A DNA stretch of 53,126 bases from Chryseobacterium sp. Leaf394 (GCF_001424105.1 NZ_LMQH01000014.1:53021-106146), one strand, 5' to 3'; shown: positions 1-8,671, numbered from the stretch's first letter. A program made the numbers and translations. Notes: generated by a model not told the origin, from the letters alone.

Positions 1-2366
1 GCAGCCTGCATCGGATTTACTTTTCCGTTGCTTGCACCTCTCGTTGCTCCCTGCTGATTTTGTTTGAAGAGCTGGAATTTTGAAGCTTCTGCTGAACTGT
101 TATCACTGCTCCAGAAATTATTCTCAGTATCAATGTCTGCAGTTTCTCTCAAAGGATCCAGTTGAATGGATTTCAATTTTTTACTGAAATAATAGGTTCT
201 GGAAACCTTCTGCTCATTCTGTCTCCAGATTTGAGCCGAAGCTTTGTCTTTTAATTTGGAACCGTCTTCAAAAGTGAATTCTAAAATCAATGGCATTACC
301 AGTCCACCCTTGTTGGCGAAATCGATTTGGTAGGCGGTGATATTCTTCAGTCTTTCTTTATCAGATTTATCCAGCGCAGATGTACCTTCAGATTTAAATG
401 TATATTCTTTGTCAGTATTTACTTTTTCCTGTCCACGGTCGTATCTGTAATAGAAATCCTGAAGGTCTTTATCTTTTTCAACTTCAAAAGTGATAGATTT
501 ATCTTCGCGGTTACGGATTTTTGAGATGTCATCATACTTATTCTGCACCGGTGCATCTGTTTTGTATTTTGTTTCCGAAGAAGTTCTTGGCGGAGTGTCA
601 AAATCAGGTGTTGCAACAGTCACTTTTTCGATAGAAATGTCTACAGGATCTGTTCCGTAGAACCATCCTCTCCAGAACCAGTCGAGATCTTCGCCGCTAG
701 CATCTTCCATTGTTCTGAAGAAATCTGCAGGCTCAGGATGTTTGAAAGCCCATCTTTTTGCATACGTTTTAAAAGCTTTGTCAAAAAGATCTCTTCCCAT
801 AATGGTTTCACGGAGAATATTCAGTCCTGTAGCCGGTTTTGCATAAGCATTCGGGCCAAACTGAATGATGTTTTCAGAGTTGCTCATGATAGGTTCCAGC
901 TGGTCTTTCGGAAGCTTCATATAATCCACAATCGTCCACGCCGGACCTCTTCTTGAAGGGAATTTATTATCCCATTTTTCTTCGGTAAGATATTCTGTGA
1001 AAGTATTTAAACCTTCATCCATCCAGCTCCACTGTCTTTCGTCTGAATTGATGATCATCGGGAAAAAATTGTGCCCGACTTCATGAATAATTACACCAAT
1101 CATTCCGTTTTTTATCGCTTCAGAGTAAGTTCCGTCTTTTTCTGTTCTTCCGTAATTGAAGCAGATCATCGGATATTCCATTCCGTTGGACGCCTCGATA
1201 GACTGTGCTACAGGATAGGGGTAGGGAATGGTAAATTCTGAATAGGTTTTGATCGTATGTGCAACGGCTTTGGTAGAAAATTTTCTGTACAATCCGTAAG
1301 CTTCCTTTGGATAAAAGCTCATTGCCATTACTTTGTTATTGTTTTCAGGAATCGTCACACGCATTCCGTCCCAGACAAATTTTCTGGATGAGGTCCATGC
1401 GAAATCTCTCACATCCTTAGCTTCAAAAACCCATGTTTTTCTCTGCTTAGAATGGTTTTTCTCTGCTTTCCTAGCTTCATCCAGAGTTGCAATTTCTACA
1501 GGCTCAGAAGCTGTTTCCGCCTTCTGATATCTTGAATACTGTGCTGCAGTAAGTACTTCGCTGTAGTTTTTACATTCTCCTGTTCCACCGATCAGGTGAT
1601 CAGCAGGAACATTCATTTTCACTTTAAAATCTCCGAAAACCAATGCAAATTCTCCACGTCCTGTGAATTGATGATTTTGCCATCCCTGAAAGTCGCTGTA
1701 AACACACATTCTCGGATACCATTGTGTAATGGTATACAGATCATTTCCGTCTTCAGCGAAGTTTTCGTAACCGCCTCTGCCGCCCATTTGCATACGGTTC
1801 GGGATATTGTAATTCCAGTCTATTTTAAATATGAATTTTTCACCCTTCTTTAAAATTTTTGGCAAATCAATACGCATCATGGTTCTGTTAACCGTGTATT
1901 TTAAAGGATTTCCTGATGAGTCTGTTACTTTCTCCAAATTCACTCCGTAGCCGTTATCTTTTGCAGGAAGTTCAGTTGCTTTCAGTTGCTGGTCAGTAGT
2001 TGCTTTAGGTAAAGTTGAGGAAGACTGGTAATCCGCTTTTTTAACCGTCGACTGCTGGTTTTCATCGAGCTGAAGCCAGATGTAATCAAGATCATCCGGT
2101 GAATTATTGTAATAAGTTACTGTTTCAGAACCTTTCAGATTTCTTTTATCTTCATCCAGATACGCAGTGATGTCGTAATCTGCTCTGTTTTGCCAGTATC
2201 CGTGTCCCGGAGCTCCGGAGGCAGCTCTGTACATATTGGGAGTCGCCAGAATTCCGCCCAGCTGTTCAAATTTATTTCCATGATTGCTTCCCGGATTATT
2301 GAGGATATTCTGCCCCTGAGCAACAGAAAAGCTGAGAAGGACAAATGCGGTTATTTTGAATTTCAT
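1..2366 (-). CDS. M1 family metallopeptidase (aminopeptidase), C-terminus cut by window edge
   Basis: This open frame runs for 788 codons from an ATG at 2366 to the left edge without a stop, so the C-terminus is missing. The N-terminus MKFKITAFVLLSFSVAQGQN is a signal peptide, placing the enzyme in the periplasm or outside the cell. The gluzincin zinc site is visible: HEVGH at residues 428-432 (bases 1071-1085), followed 18 residues later by E451 in WMDEGLNTF, which is the M1 HEXXH-X18-E arrangement. Family knowledge: such enzymes remove N-terminal residues from peptides. It lies 61 bases downstream of the HupE-like gene on the same strand and is probably co-transcribed with it. Family assignment is firm; the substrate is unknown. 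Confidence 0.93.
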   Translation of the reverse strand, partial: MKFKITAFVLLSFSVAQGQNILNNPGSNHGNKFEQLGGILATPNMYRAASGAPGHGYWQNRADYDITAYLDEDKRNLKGSETVTYYNNSPDDLDYIWLQLDENQQSTVKKADYQSSSTLPKATTDQQLKATELPAKDNGYGVNLEKVTDSSGNPLKYTVNRTMMRIDLPKILKKGEKFIFKIDWNYNIPNRMQMGGRGGYENFAEDGNDLYTITQWYPRMCVYSDFQGWQNHQFTGRGEFALVFGDFKVKMNVPADHLIGGTGECKNYSEVLTAAQYSRYQKAETASEPVEIATLDEARKAEKNHSKQRKTWVFEAKDVRDFAWTSSRKFVWDGMRVTIPENNNKVMAMSFYPKEAYGLYRKFSTKAVAHTIKTYSEFTIPYPYPVAQSIEASNGMEYPMICFNYGRTEKDGTYSEAIKNGMIGVIIHEVGHNFFPMIINSDERQWSWMDEGLNTFTEYLTEEKWDNKFPSRRGPAWTIVDYMKLPKDQLEPIMSNSENIIQFGPNAYAKPATGLNILRETIMGRDLFDKAFKTYAKRWAFKHPEPADFFRTMEDASGEDLDWFWRGWFYGTDPVDISIEKVTVATPDFDTPPRTSSETKYKTDAPVQNKYDDISKIRNREDKSITFEVEKDKDLQDFYYRYDRGQEKVNTDKEYTFKSEGTSALDKSDKERLKNITAYQIDFANKGGLVMPLILEFTFEDGSKLKDKASAQIWRQNEQKVSRTYYFSKKLKSIQLDPLRETADIDTENNFWSSDNSSAEASKFQLFKQNQQGATRGASNGKVNPMQA

Positions 2367-2427
2367 TATCAACAGTTTAAGAATTTGTAAATATAATGAT
2401 AAGTAATTGTAAATTAAATAAAATCGG

Positions 2428-3006
2428 TCAGAAAGGAAGTCTTTCCAAAGTCATTTTCAGCGAAAGCGCAAAAACGCCTGATGAAATAAAGAGAATCCAG
2501 TCTTTCTTGTTGACTTTAAATAAGTTTAAAAGAATAAACATGATCACCAGAATTGCAGCGACGATCACGATTTGACCTAATTCCAGTCCAACATTGAAAC
2601 CGAAAAGCGGTACTGCGATACTCTGACTCTTCGCAATCATCAAACGGGCAGTATTTGCAAATCCCAAACCGTGTATCAGACCGAAAAATAAGGCTAAATA
2701 ATAATTGGTTTTGTTGCCTGACTGCTTTTTGTTTTTCATTAAAATATTCCCCAAAGCCGTCAGAACGATGGTTAATGGAATAAGAAATTCCACCCAATCA
2801 GATGGTAAACGTACAATATCCAAAATGCTGAGTGCCAAAGTAACGGAATGTCCGATGGTAAAGGCAGTGATAAGTACAAGAATTTTTTTCCAGTCGGAAT
2901 AAGAATAGATGGCGATTAAAGCCAGTACAAACAGTTGATGATCAATTGCATCCAGAGAAATAATATGTTCCCAGCCCAGATTGAGATAGAATAAAAAATC
3001 CTGCAT
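2428..3006 (-). CDS. HupE/UreJ_2-like membrane protein
   Basis: A 192-residue, very hydrophobic protein with about six membrane segments. Histidines sit in or next to membrane helices in WEHIISLDAIDHQLF (near the N-terminus), AFTIGHS and FGLIHGLGFA, the pattern of the HupE/UreJ_2 family. Relatives are loosely linked to nickel or cobalt handling, but the biochemical role of this subfamily is not established. The gene is the first of a probable two-gene minus-strand unit with the M1 peptidase and is divergent from the DUF6702 gene. The ATG at 3006 is the only reasonable start. Family call good, function uncertain. Confidence 0.8.
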   Translation of the reverse strand: MQDFLFYLNLGWEHIISLDAIDHQLFVLALIAIYSYSDWKKILVLITAFTIGHSVTLALSILDIVRLPSDWVEFLIPLTIVLTALGNILMKNKKQSGNKTNYYLALFFGLIHGLGFANTARLMIAKSQSIAVPLFGFNVGLELGQIVIVAAILVIMFILLNLFKVNKKDWILFISSGVFALSLKMTLERLPF

Positions 3007-3049
3007 TTCAGTTTCGTTTTTTAGAAAAGCGATTATACGGAAATTATTT

Positions 3050-3057
3050 TAACTTTG
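3050..3057 (+). promoter_or_regulatory. Bacteroidetes -7 box TAACTTTG for the DUF6702 gene
   Basis: TAACTTTG matches the Bacteroidetes -7 consensus TAnnTTTG exactly. No clear TTTG -33 box lies at the right distance. Transcription would begin a few bases later, giving a leader of roughly 65 nt. Confidence 0.45.
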
Positions 3058-3125
3058 TTCAGATTCTATTCCTTTTAACAGTTATCTGTGAATGTATTAA
3101 TCTGTCCTAATTATTAGATAATTTA

Positions 3126-3629
3126 ATGATGAAATCTTACATACTGATTTTTCTAACCCTAATTTTTTTTACAACTTCTTTTACAGAAAAACACCCTTAT
3201 CACGTAGGTTCTGTAGAAATAAATCACAATAAAACTTCAAAGACATTCGAAATTACAGGAAGGTTTTTTATGGATGATCTGGAGAATGCTTTGGGCAAAA
3301 AATATGGAAAGCCTTTTCATTTTAATGATCCTAAATATAAAGCTCAACTGAATGAAGCCGTGAAAAACTACAGTGCTGAGTATTTTAAACTGAAATCTGA
3401 CGGAAAGTTTTTAAAAGTAAATTTTGTTGGCTACGAAGAAGATCACGAATCTGTTAATGTTTATCTGGAAACAGAATCTGTCAGTCAGCCAAAAAAAGTG
3501 GAAGCTGCTGTAAGCTTTTTATACAATTACTTTGATGATCAGCTCAACATTGTGCATCTCATCGTCAACGGAAACAGAAAGAGCGAAAAACTGAGTTACC
3601 CGAACCGGTATACGTACGGAAATTTCTGA
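3126..3629 (+). CDS. DUF6702 family secreted protein
   Basis: A 167-residue protein with a short signal peptide (hydrophobic residues 4-18, ending TTSFTEKHPYHVG). The HPYHVGSVEINHN opening and the GRFFMDDLENAL segment resemble the DUF6702 family of small Bacteroidetes secreted proteins, whose function is unknown. Two ATGs in tandem (3126 and 3129) could both serve as start. It is divergent from the HupE-like gene and the M1 peptidase. No Cys lipobox and no T9SS tail are visible. It ends just before a strong bidirectional terminator. Confidence 0.75.
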   Translation: MMKSYILIFLTLIFFTTSFTEKHPYHVGSVEINHNKTSKTFEITGRFFMDDLENALGKKYGKPFHFNDPKYKAQLNEAVKNYSAEYFKLKSDGKFLKVNFVGYEEDHESVNVYLETESVSQPKKVEAAVSFLYNYFDDQLNIVHLIVNGNRKSEKLSYPNRYTYGNF

Positions 3630-3652
3630 CGTATCGTACAACATAAAAAAAG

Positions 3653-3683
3653 CGGCGCAACCTTACAAGTTGCGCCGTTTATT
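3653..3683. terminator. Bidirectional hairpin terminator
   Basis: Perfect 9-bp stem (CGGCGCAAC at 3653-3661 with GTTGCGCCG at 3669-3677) and a 7-nt loop. An A-run precedes it and a T-run follows, so it can serve both the DUF6702 gene and the small minus-strand gene that converges on it. Confidence 0.85.
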
Positions 3684-3684
3684 T

Positions 3685-3897
3685 TTAGGGATAAACCTCT
3701 TTGAATTTCTCTATCAGATGATCAAGATTGTGACGCTGTACGTACACCGTTTTTACCTCCTCATATCTTGGAGATCTGTAAAAAACTTCATGGAAATCCA
3801 TGCTGCCGTTTCCTACTTTTACAATTTTTTCTACATCAATGTTTAATTTCTTTAGCTCTTCTTTTAAGACTTGAAATTCGTCTTGGATATTGTTCAT
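3685..3897 (-). CDS. Small hypothetical protein, 70 aa
   Basis: A 70-residue soluble, charged protein (starts MNNIQDEFQVLKEELKKLNI, ends EKFKEVYP). The first 25 residues would form an amphipathic helix and the rest looks alpha/beta. I do not recognise a family. Support that it is real: ordinary codon use, a stop placed exactly beside a strong terminator, and a long promoter-sized gap upstream. It contains no signal peptide, membrane segment or Cys. Confidence 0.55.
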   Translation of the reverse strand: MNNIQDEFQVLKEELKKLNIDVEKIVKVGNGSMDFHEVFYRSPRYEEVKTVYVQRHNLDHLIEKFKEVYP

Positions 3898-4263
3898 CTT
3901 TATATTTTGTATTAAGTTGAAAATTTGTCAGTTATTTTGGCTTGTGCCCCTGTTAAATTCAATATATTGTTAAATTTTTAATAAATATAGCAATTTATTT
4001 TCGTTTAACCATAGGGTTTGCCTCAAAATTTTAGTTTTAACAGAATTACAAAAACTATACCTAAATGAATAGGTATTAATGAAAAGTGAATTTAATATGA
4101 ACGGAATGTTAACAAATGTCGGTTTAATCGTATTTTACATAAATGATTCTAAGTGAATCATTTAGCAGAAATTGATGATGGCAAAGCAGAAGAATGTTAA
4201 TTTTTTGGTGAATTTTATTTTAACTTCTATCAATATAGTGCATCAAAGCTGGAAATTAATAAC
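3898..4263. other. Intergenic region between divergent genes, with two inverted repeats
   Basis: These 366 AT-rich bases separate the 70-aa gene (minus) from the secreted 116-aa gene (plus). No convincing coding frame or exact TAnnTTTG box is visible near either start. Two perfect inverted repeats stand out: ATACCTA/TAGGTAT at 4057-4076 and a longer one at 4140-4164 (listed separately). Confidence 0.5.
4140..4164. promoter_or_regulatory. Perfect 10-bp inverted repeat, possible operator
   Basis: TAAATGATTC at 4140-4149 and GAATCATTTA at 4155-4164 are exact reverse complements separated by 5 nt. There is no T-run after it and no gene end nearby, so a protein-binding site fits better than a terminator. 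It is about 100 nt upstream of the 4264 start. Confidence 0.4.
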
Positions 4264-4614
4264 ATGAATTTATCTAAAACAGTCATTTTAATCACGTTTT
4301 CTGCATTATCAACATCGGTTTTCGCACAGGAAAGAGAGCCGGTCATCCTTGAAGTCAAAAAAAAGACAGACCGTGAGGCTGGATCAGATAAAAAAGAAAA
4401 CGTAAAATATTTTCGCCAGTTCGGTCTGATGTCACGCAATCACGATGATTTTAAAGCGAAATACGGAGTGACAATTTTTTACGAAAACTGCGTTGCTACT
4501 CCGCTGCTTTCTGACAGAGCAAAGAAGCACAATCTTGAGGTTGCGCAATATCTTACGCAAAAATATGGTGAAATCTGGAAGGAAGATTTAGGATTTTTAC
4601 CTTACGGATTATAG
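4264..4614 (+). CDS. Small secreted protein, FEKKY-domain-like
   Basis: A 116-residue protein with a signal peptide (residues 1-22, cleavage after STSVFAQ). The mature C-terminal half reads DDFKAKYGVTIFYENC, then LEVAQYLTQKYGEIWKEDLG, which resembles the small Bacteroidetes domain called FEKKY. That match is from memory and not certain. The function of the domain is unknown. Its last 6 bases overlap the 3' end of the convergent ABC transporter gene, so the two transcripts must overlap. Confidence 0.6.
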   Translation: MNLSKTVILITFSALSTSVFAQEREPVILEVKKKTDREAGSDKKENVKYFRQFGLMSRNHDDFKAKYGVTIFYENCVATPLLSDRAKKHNLEVAQYLTQKYGEIWKEDLGFLPYGL

Positions 4615-6360
4615 TTTTTCGTCAACTTCCAGCTCATGTCTCAGCTGAGCTTTGTACAAAGTAGAGTAATAGCCGTTTTTGTCGAGGAGTTCAAGATGTG
4701 TTCCTTCTTCAACGATTTTACCCTGATCCATCACAATAATTTTATCGGCCTTTTCTATGGTTGAAAGTCTGTGTGCAATAATAATAGATGTTCTGTTTTT
4801 GGTAATTTTTTCCGTCGCTCTCTGAATCAGTTTTTCACTTTCATGATCGATGGATGATGTGGCTTCATCTAAAATTAAAATTTTCGGATCTGATAAATAC
4901 GCTCGTAAGAAAGATAAGAGCTGACGTTGTCCTAATGAAATTGACGAACCCCTTTCGCTCACCACATATTCGTAGCCGCCAGGAAGACTTTCTATGAAGT
5001 CATCCACTTCAATCTCTTTTGCTCCGGCTTTTATTTTTTCTAAAGTGACGGTTTCATCTCCAAAAGCAAGATTCTCGAAAATACTTCCGTGGAAGAGAAA
5101 AACATCCTGCAGAACAACACCGATGTGACTTCTCAGATTGTAGAGCTCGTAATCTTTCAGTTCAACATCATCAATGAAAATTTCACCTGAATTAATGTCA
5201 TATAATCTTGTAATCAGACTGATAATCGTGGATTTGCCTGCGCCTGTTGCTCCGACAATCGCTACAGTTTCTCCTGGATTTACCTTAAAATCAATTCCTT
5301 TTAAAACTTCCTGTTTGTCATCGTATGCAAAACGTACATCTTTAAATTCAATTTTTCCTTCAAAATGATCTTTGGAAACTTTACCGTCATTCGGCATCGC
5401 ATAATCTTCATCCATAATTCCCAAAACCCTTTCAGCACCTACAATTCCCCGCTGTATATTGTTGAAACGGTCTGCAATCTGTCTCAAAGGACGGATCAAC
5501 ATTGAAATAAACTGGATGAATGCGATTACTACACCCGCACTGATGGTGATGTAGCCTCCGTAAAAAAGCACGAAACCAATAAAAAGTGAAGAAATCAATT
5601 CCACCACAGGGAAAAAGAGGGAGAATATGAAAACTGTTCTCAGTAAAGCACTTTTCAGGGTTATATTAATATCATCAAACTTTTTAAACTCAGCCTGCTG
5701 TCTGTTGAAAACCTGAATGATAGGCATTCCCGCAAGTCTTTCCTGAACAAATGAGTTTTGAGTTGAAGTCCATGATCTTTCATCCCCAAAAGCTTTTTTC
5801 AGTTTTTTCTGGAAAAATCTCGTGATCACCACCATTAAAGGTAAAATTGCAAGAGAAATGTAACTCAGATGCACATCCACCTGAAACATCATAAAGAGGA
5901 CGAAAATAATTCTCAGAACATCACCGAAAACCATCAGAAAACCATCTGTATACACTGTGGCAATCGTTTCAACATCACCAACGGCGCGTGTTACCAGCTG
6001 ACCAATCGGAGTTTTATCAAAGAAAGCTGTTCTGAAATAAATCAGTTTATTGTAAAGCCTTTCACGGATATCTCTGATGACATTTTGAGAAATATAATTG
6101 GAAAAATAAACGAGAAAGAAATTTAAAATTGTTTCGGCAAAAACCAATCCCACCAATCCATAGATGTGCTTCATCATCAAAGCTTTATCTTTCAATTTCG
6201 TGATGTCATTATCCACGATCTGCATCGTAAGATAAGGTCTGTAAGTAGAAACAATGGAAAGTATGATGGAAATAATCAGGGTAAAAATAAACCAGGTGCG
6301 GAACTTCATACCAATGAAGAAAAGCCTTTTTACAATTGCCCAGGTATCTTGTTTTTTCAT
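4609..6360 (-). CDS. ABC exporter half-transporter (MsbA/MdlB-like, fused TMD-NBD)
   Basis: A 583-residue fused exporter. The transmembrane domain spans about residues 15-300 with six membrane helices. The ATPase domain has Walker A GATGAGKST (370-378), Q-loop Q418, signature SLGQR (475-479), Walker B ILILDE (494-499) and H-loop H530. The signature departs from LSGGQ, and S-x-G-Q variants are common in half-transporters that pair with a partner subunit, but no partner gene lies beside it. Substrate cannot be deduced; lipid, peptide or drug export are all possible. An ATG at 6360 follows a good -7 box. Confidence 0.92.
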   Translation of the reverse strand: MKKQDTWAIVKRLFFIGMKFRTWFIFTLIISIILSIVSTYRPYLTMQIVDNDITKLKDKALMMKHIYGLVGLVFAETILNFFLVYFSNYISQNVIRDIRERLYNKLIYFRTAFFDKTPIGQLVTRAVGDVETIATVYTDGFLMVFGDVLRIIFVLFMMFQVDVHLSYISLAILPLMVVITRFFQKKLKKAFGDERSWTSTQNSFVQERLAGMPIIQVFNRQQAEFKKFDDINITLKSALLRTVFIFSLFFPVVELISSLFIGFVLFYGGYITISAGVVIAFIQFISMLIRPLRQIADRFNNIQRGIVGAERVLGIMDEDYAMPNDGKVSKDHFEGKIEFKDVRFAYDDKQEVLKGIDFKVNPGETVAIVGATGAGKSTIISLITRLYDINSGEIFIDDVELKDYELYNLRSHIGVVLQDVFLFHGSIFENLAFGDETVTLEKIKAGAKEIEVDDFIESLPGGYEYVVSERGSSISLGQRQLLSFLRAYLSDPKILILDEATSSIDHESEKLIQRATEKITKNRTSIIIAHRLSTIEKADKIIVMDQGKIVEEGTHLELLDKNGYYSTLYKAQLRHELEVDEKL

Positions 6361-6401
6361 TTATAGAATTGACGTAAAGAATTGTTTTGAAAAATTCTCT
6401 G

Positions 6402-6409
6402 CAAATTTA
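6402..6409 (-). promoter_or_regulatory. -7 box TAAATTTG for the ABC exporter
   Basis: On the minus strand TAAATTTG matches TAnnTTTG exactly, about 40 nt upstream of the ATG at 6360. No clear -33 element is visible. The rest of 6361-6583 holds no other signal I can support. Confidence 0.5.
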
Positions 6410-6583
6410 CGGCTTTAAAATTTTACAGTCTTTATCCAATCATTATTATTCAATAGAATATTTCTAATTGTAAAGTAGGAGAAAAAACAGTTCGACACTT
6501 TAACTTCTTTAAAAAAGGCAGCAAATTTTTAAAAAAACCTCACCACAACATCTTTAAGTCCAGCAAAATTCTAAACCACTCAA

Positions 6584-7318
6584 TCACTCAAACTCATATC
6601 CAACATCAACCAGATACAACCCGTGCGCCGGTGCAGAAGTTCCTGCAGAATTTCGGTTTTTGTTTTCGATAACTTTCCGTACATCTGCAGGCTGTATTTT
6701 TCCTGCACCGACTTCAATCATTGTTCCTACAATGGCTCTGACCATATTTCTGAGAAAACGGTTGGCAGAAACAGTGAATTTCAGTTCCGTTCCGTTCTGT
6801 TCCCATTCCGCTTTGTACATTTTGCAGAGATTGGTTTTGTTGTCGGTGTGGAGTTTCGCAAAACTTGTAAAATCTTCGTATTCAAACAGAATTTTACAGG
6901 CTTCATTCATTTTATTTACATCAATATTTCTTCTCCAGAGTTGCCACGCAGAATCCTGCGTAAAAGGATTTTTCTCCAGAGAAATATAATATTCATAGGT
7001 TCTGAAAGTTGCATCAAAACGGGCATGGAAATCATCTTTAACTTTAAAAATTCTCTTAACTGAAATATCTGCAGGCAAAAAACTGTTGAGTTTGTGTGAA
7101 AGCTGATCGCTTAAAATCTGTTCAGTTTCAAAATGAGCAAACATCTTTTTTGCGTGGACACCTGTGTCGGTGCGGCCGGCTCCGGTTGTTTTAATTTCTT
7201 CCCTCAAAATAGTGGAAAGTGCTTTTTCCAGTTCTTCCTGCACGGAAATTTCATTGGGCTGAATCTGGTAGCCAAAATAATTTTTACCGTTGTATGAAAA
7301 TTCTATAAAATATCTCAA
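6584..7318 (-). CDS. truA: tRNA pseudouridine(38-40) synthase TruA
   Basis: A 244-residue enzyme of normal length for TruA, which isomerises uridines 38-40 in the anticodon stem-loop of many tRNAs. The catalytic motif GAGRTDTGVHA is present with the nucleophilic aspartate at residue 51. FDATFRTYEYYI and RFLRNMVRAIVGTMIEVG are further conserved blocks. It starts at the ATG at 7318 and is a single minus-strand unit. Cytoplasmic; no oddities. Confidence 0.97.
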   Translation of the reverse strand: MRYFIEFSYNGKNYFGYQIQPNEISVQEELEKALSTILREEIKTTGAGRTDTGVHAKKMFAHFETEQILSDQLSHKLNSFLPADISVKRIFKVKDDFHARFDATFRTYEYYISLEKNPFTQDSAWQLWRRNIDVNKMNEACKILFEYEDFTSFAKLHTDNKTNLCKMYKAEWEQNGTELKFTVSANRFLRNMVRAIVGTMIEVGAGKIQPADVRKVIENKNRNSAGTSAPAHGLYLVDVGYEFE

Positions 7319-7475
7319 GGCAATTTTAAATTTAATTTTAAAACAAATTCAAGCTAAAGTGAAGATTTAATCTAAATAATCTGCGTTTATCTTCCTGCTG
7401 AAACGTTCCTGCAAAAATACTCTAATTTGATGATAAAATTTTACAGAATATTTTGAAAACTGACTAAAAACATCC

Positions 7476-7504
7476 TTTGAAAAGGTTTTAAATTCTTATT
7501 TTTG
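7476..7504 (+). promoter_or_regulatory. lpxK promoter, -33 TTTG and -7 TATTTTTG
   Basis: TTTG at 7476-7479 and TATTTTTG at 7497-7504 are separated by 17 nt, a full match to the Bacteroidetes promoter pattern. The last G of the -7 box is only 7 nt before the lpxK ATG, so the transcript would have a leader of about 0-5 nt. Confidence 0.7.
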
Positions 7505-7511
7505 CCAACGT

Positions 7512-8537
7512 ATGAAAAGATGGTATCTCTATCCTTTTTCTTTGGGTTATAAGGCGGTAACCGGTTTGCGGAACACCTTCTATGATCTGGGGATTTTAAA
7601 ATCCACGAAATTCCGTACGCCGGTGATCAACGTCGGCAATCTTGCTGTGGGCGGAAGCGGAAAATCTCCGATGGTGATGTATCTTGCCAAAAGTCTTTCC
7701 AAACAGTACCGAACAGGTGTGCTGTCAAGAGGTTACGGGAGAATGACTAAAGGATATGGCATTACAAATTATGAGAGCAATTACAAAACGGTAGGCGACG
7801 AGGCGATGCAGCTTTTTGAAAGGTTCAAAAACAGATTCGTTATTGCTGTTTCGGAAGAACGGGTTCCCGGCGCACAGAAAGTGATTGAAGATATGGATCT
7901 TGATGTTTTGATTCTTGATGATGCGCTTCAGCACAGAGCAATCAAGGCCGGATTTAATATTCTGATGACTGATTTTAATGATCCTTACTTTAAAGATCAT
8001 CTTCTTCCTGCAGGGGATTTGAGAGAATCGAGAGCCGGAGCAAAACGTGCAGATATCATCATGGTAAGCAAATGTCCGGATGAACTTACCGAGGAAACCA
8101 AGCAGTATTACATCTCAAGAATAAGACCTGAGCGCGGACAGAAGGTGTTTTTCTCCTCAATCGGTTACGATGAAAATGTTTACGGACGTGAAAAAATGCT
8201 TCCCGACAACAATTTGAATTACTATGATATTCTTCTGATCACAGGAATTGCCAATCCGAAACCATTGCTGAATCATCTGGCTAAATTTTCCCAGCGTGTG
8301 AAGCATTTGAAATTCAGAGATCATCACAATTTCACAGATGCCGACATTAAAAATATTGTCGCTGAATATAAAAAACTGGGCGAGTACAAACTGATTTTAA
8401 CGACAGAAAAAGACTATGTTCGACTTAAAACTTTTGATTATTTGAGAGATTTGGTTTATTACTGGCCAATTAATGTTGTCATCGATAAAAAAGAAGAGTT
8501 CAATCAGGAAATAATGAATTTTGTCAATAAAAAATAA
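7512..8537 (+). CDS. lpxK: Tetraacyldisaccharide 4'-kinase LpxK
   Basis: A 341-residue kinase that phosphorylates the 4' position of the lipid A precursor at the inner membrane, giving lipid IVA. The P-loop VGNLAVGGSGKSP is at residues 41-53, with the GVLSRGYGR block following and LILDDALQHR further on. The N-terminal MKRWYLYPFSLGYKAVTG segment is the usual membrane-associated helix. It is a single gene with its own promoter abutting the start codon and its own terminator. Its presence confirms a Gram-negative envelope. Confidence 0.96.
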   Translation: MKRWYLYPFSLGYKAVTGLRNTFYDLGILKSTKFRTPVINVGNLAVGGSGKSPMVMYLAKSLSKQYRTGVLSRGYGRMTKGYGITNYESNYKTVGDEAMQLFERFKNRFVIAVSEERVPGAQKVIEDMDLDVLILDDALQHRAIKAGFNILMTDFNDPYFKDHLLPAGDLRESRAGAKRADIIMVSKCPDELTEETKQYYISRIRPERGQKVFFSSIGYDENVYGREKMLPDNNLNYYDILLITGIANPKPLLNHLAKFSQRVKHLKFRDHHNFTDADIKNIVAEYKKLGEYKLILTTEKDYVRLKTFDYLRDLVYYWPINVVIDKKEEFNQEIMNFVNKK

Positions 8538-8541
8538 AACT

Positions 8542-8574
8542 AATCCGCAGCAACCGTTGCGGATTTTATTTTTG
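8542..8574 (+). terminator. lpxK terminator
   Basis: Stem AATCCGCA (8542-8549) with TGCGGATT (8558-8565), 8-nt loop, then TTATTTTT, starting 5 nt after the lpxK stop codon. Confidence 0.75.
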
Positions 8575-8648
8575 CTAAATAGAAATCTTCAATCTTTCAA
8601 ATTATGTTAAATCATCCATTTTCATTATTTAAATTATTTTTCAATGTT

Positions 8649-8656
8649 TAGATTTG
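8649..8656 (+). promoter_or_regulatory. -7 box TAGATTTG for the thioredoxin-like gene
   Basis: Exact TAnnTTTG match 15 nt before the ATG at 8672, predicting a leader of about 12 nt. No clear -33 box. Confidence 0.5.
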
Positions 8657-8671
8657 TAAAAAAAAATTAAG

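Noticed and set aside
419..616. Small frames overlapping the left-edge region (327-524, 419-616, 738-956, 1333-1527, 1596-1853, 2135-2344)
   Set aside because: All are shadows of the 788-codon M1 peptidase frame on the minus strand, which carries HEVGH and the downstream Glu.
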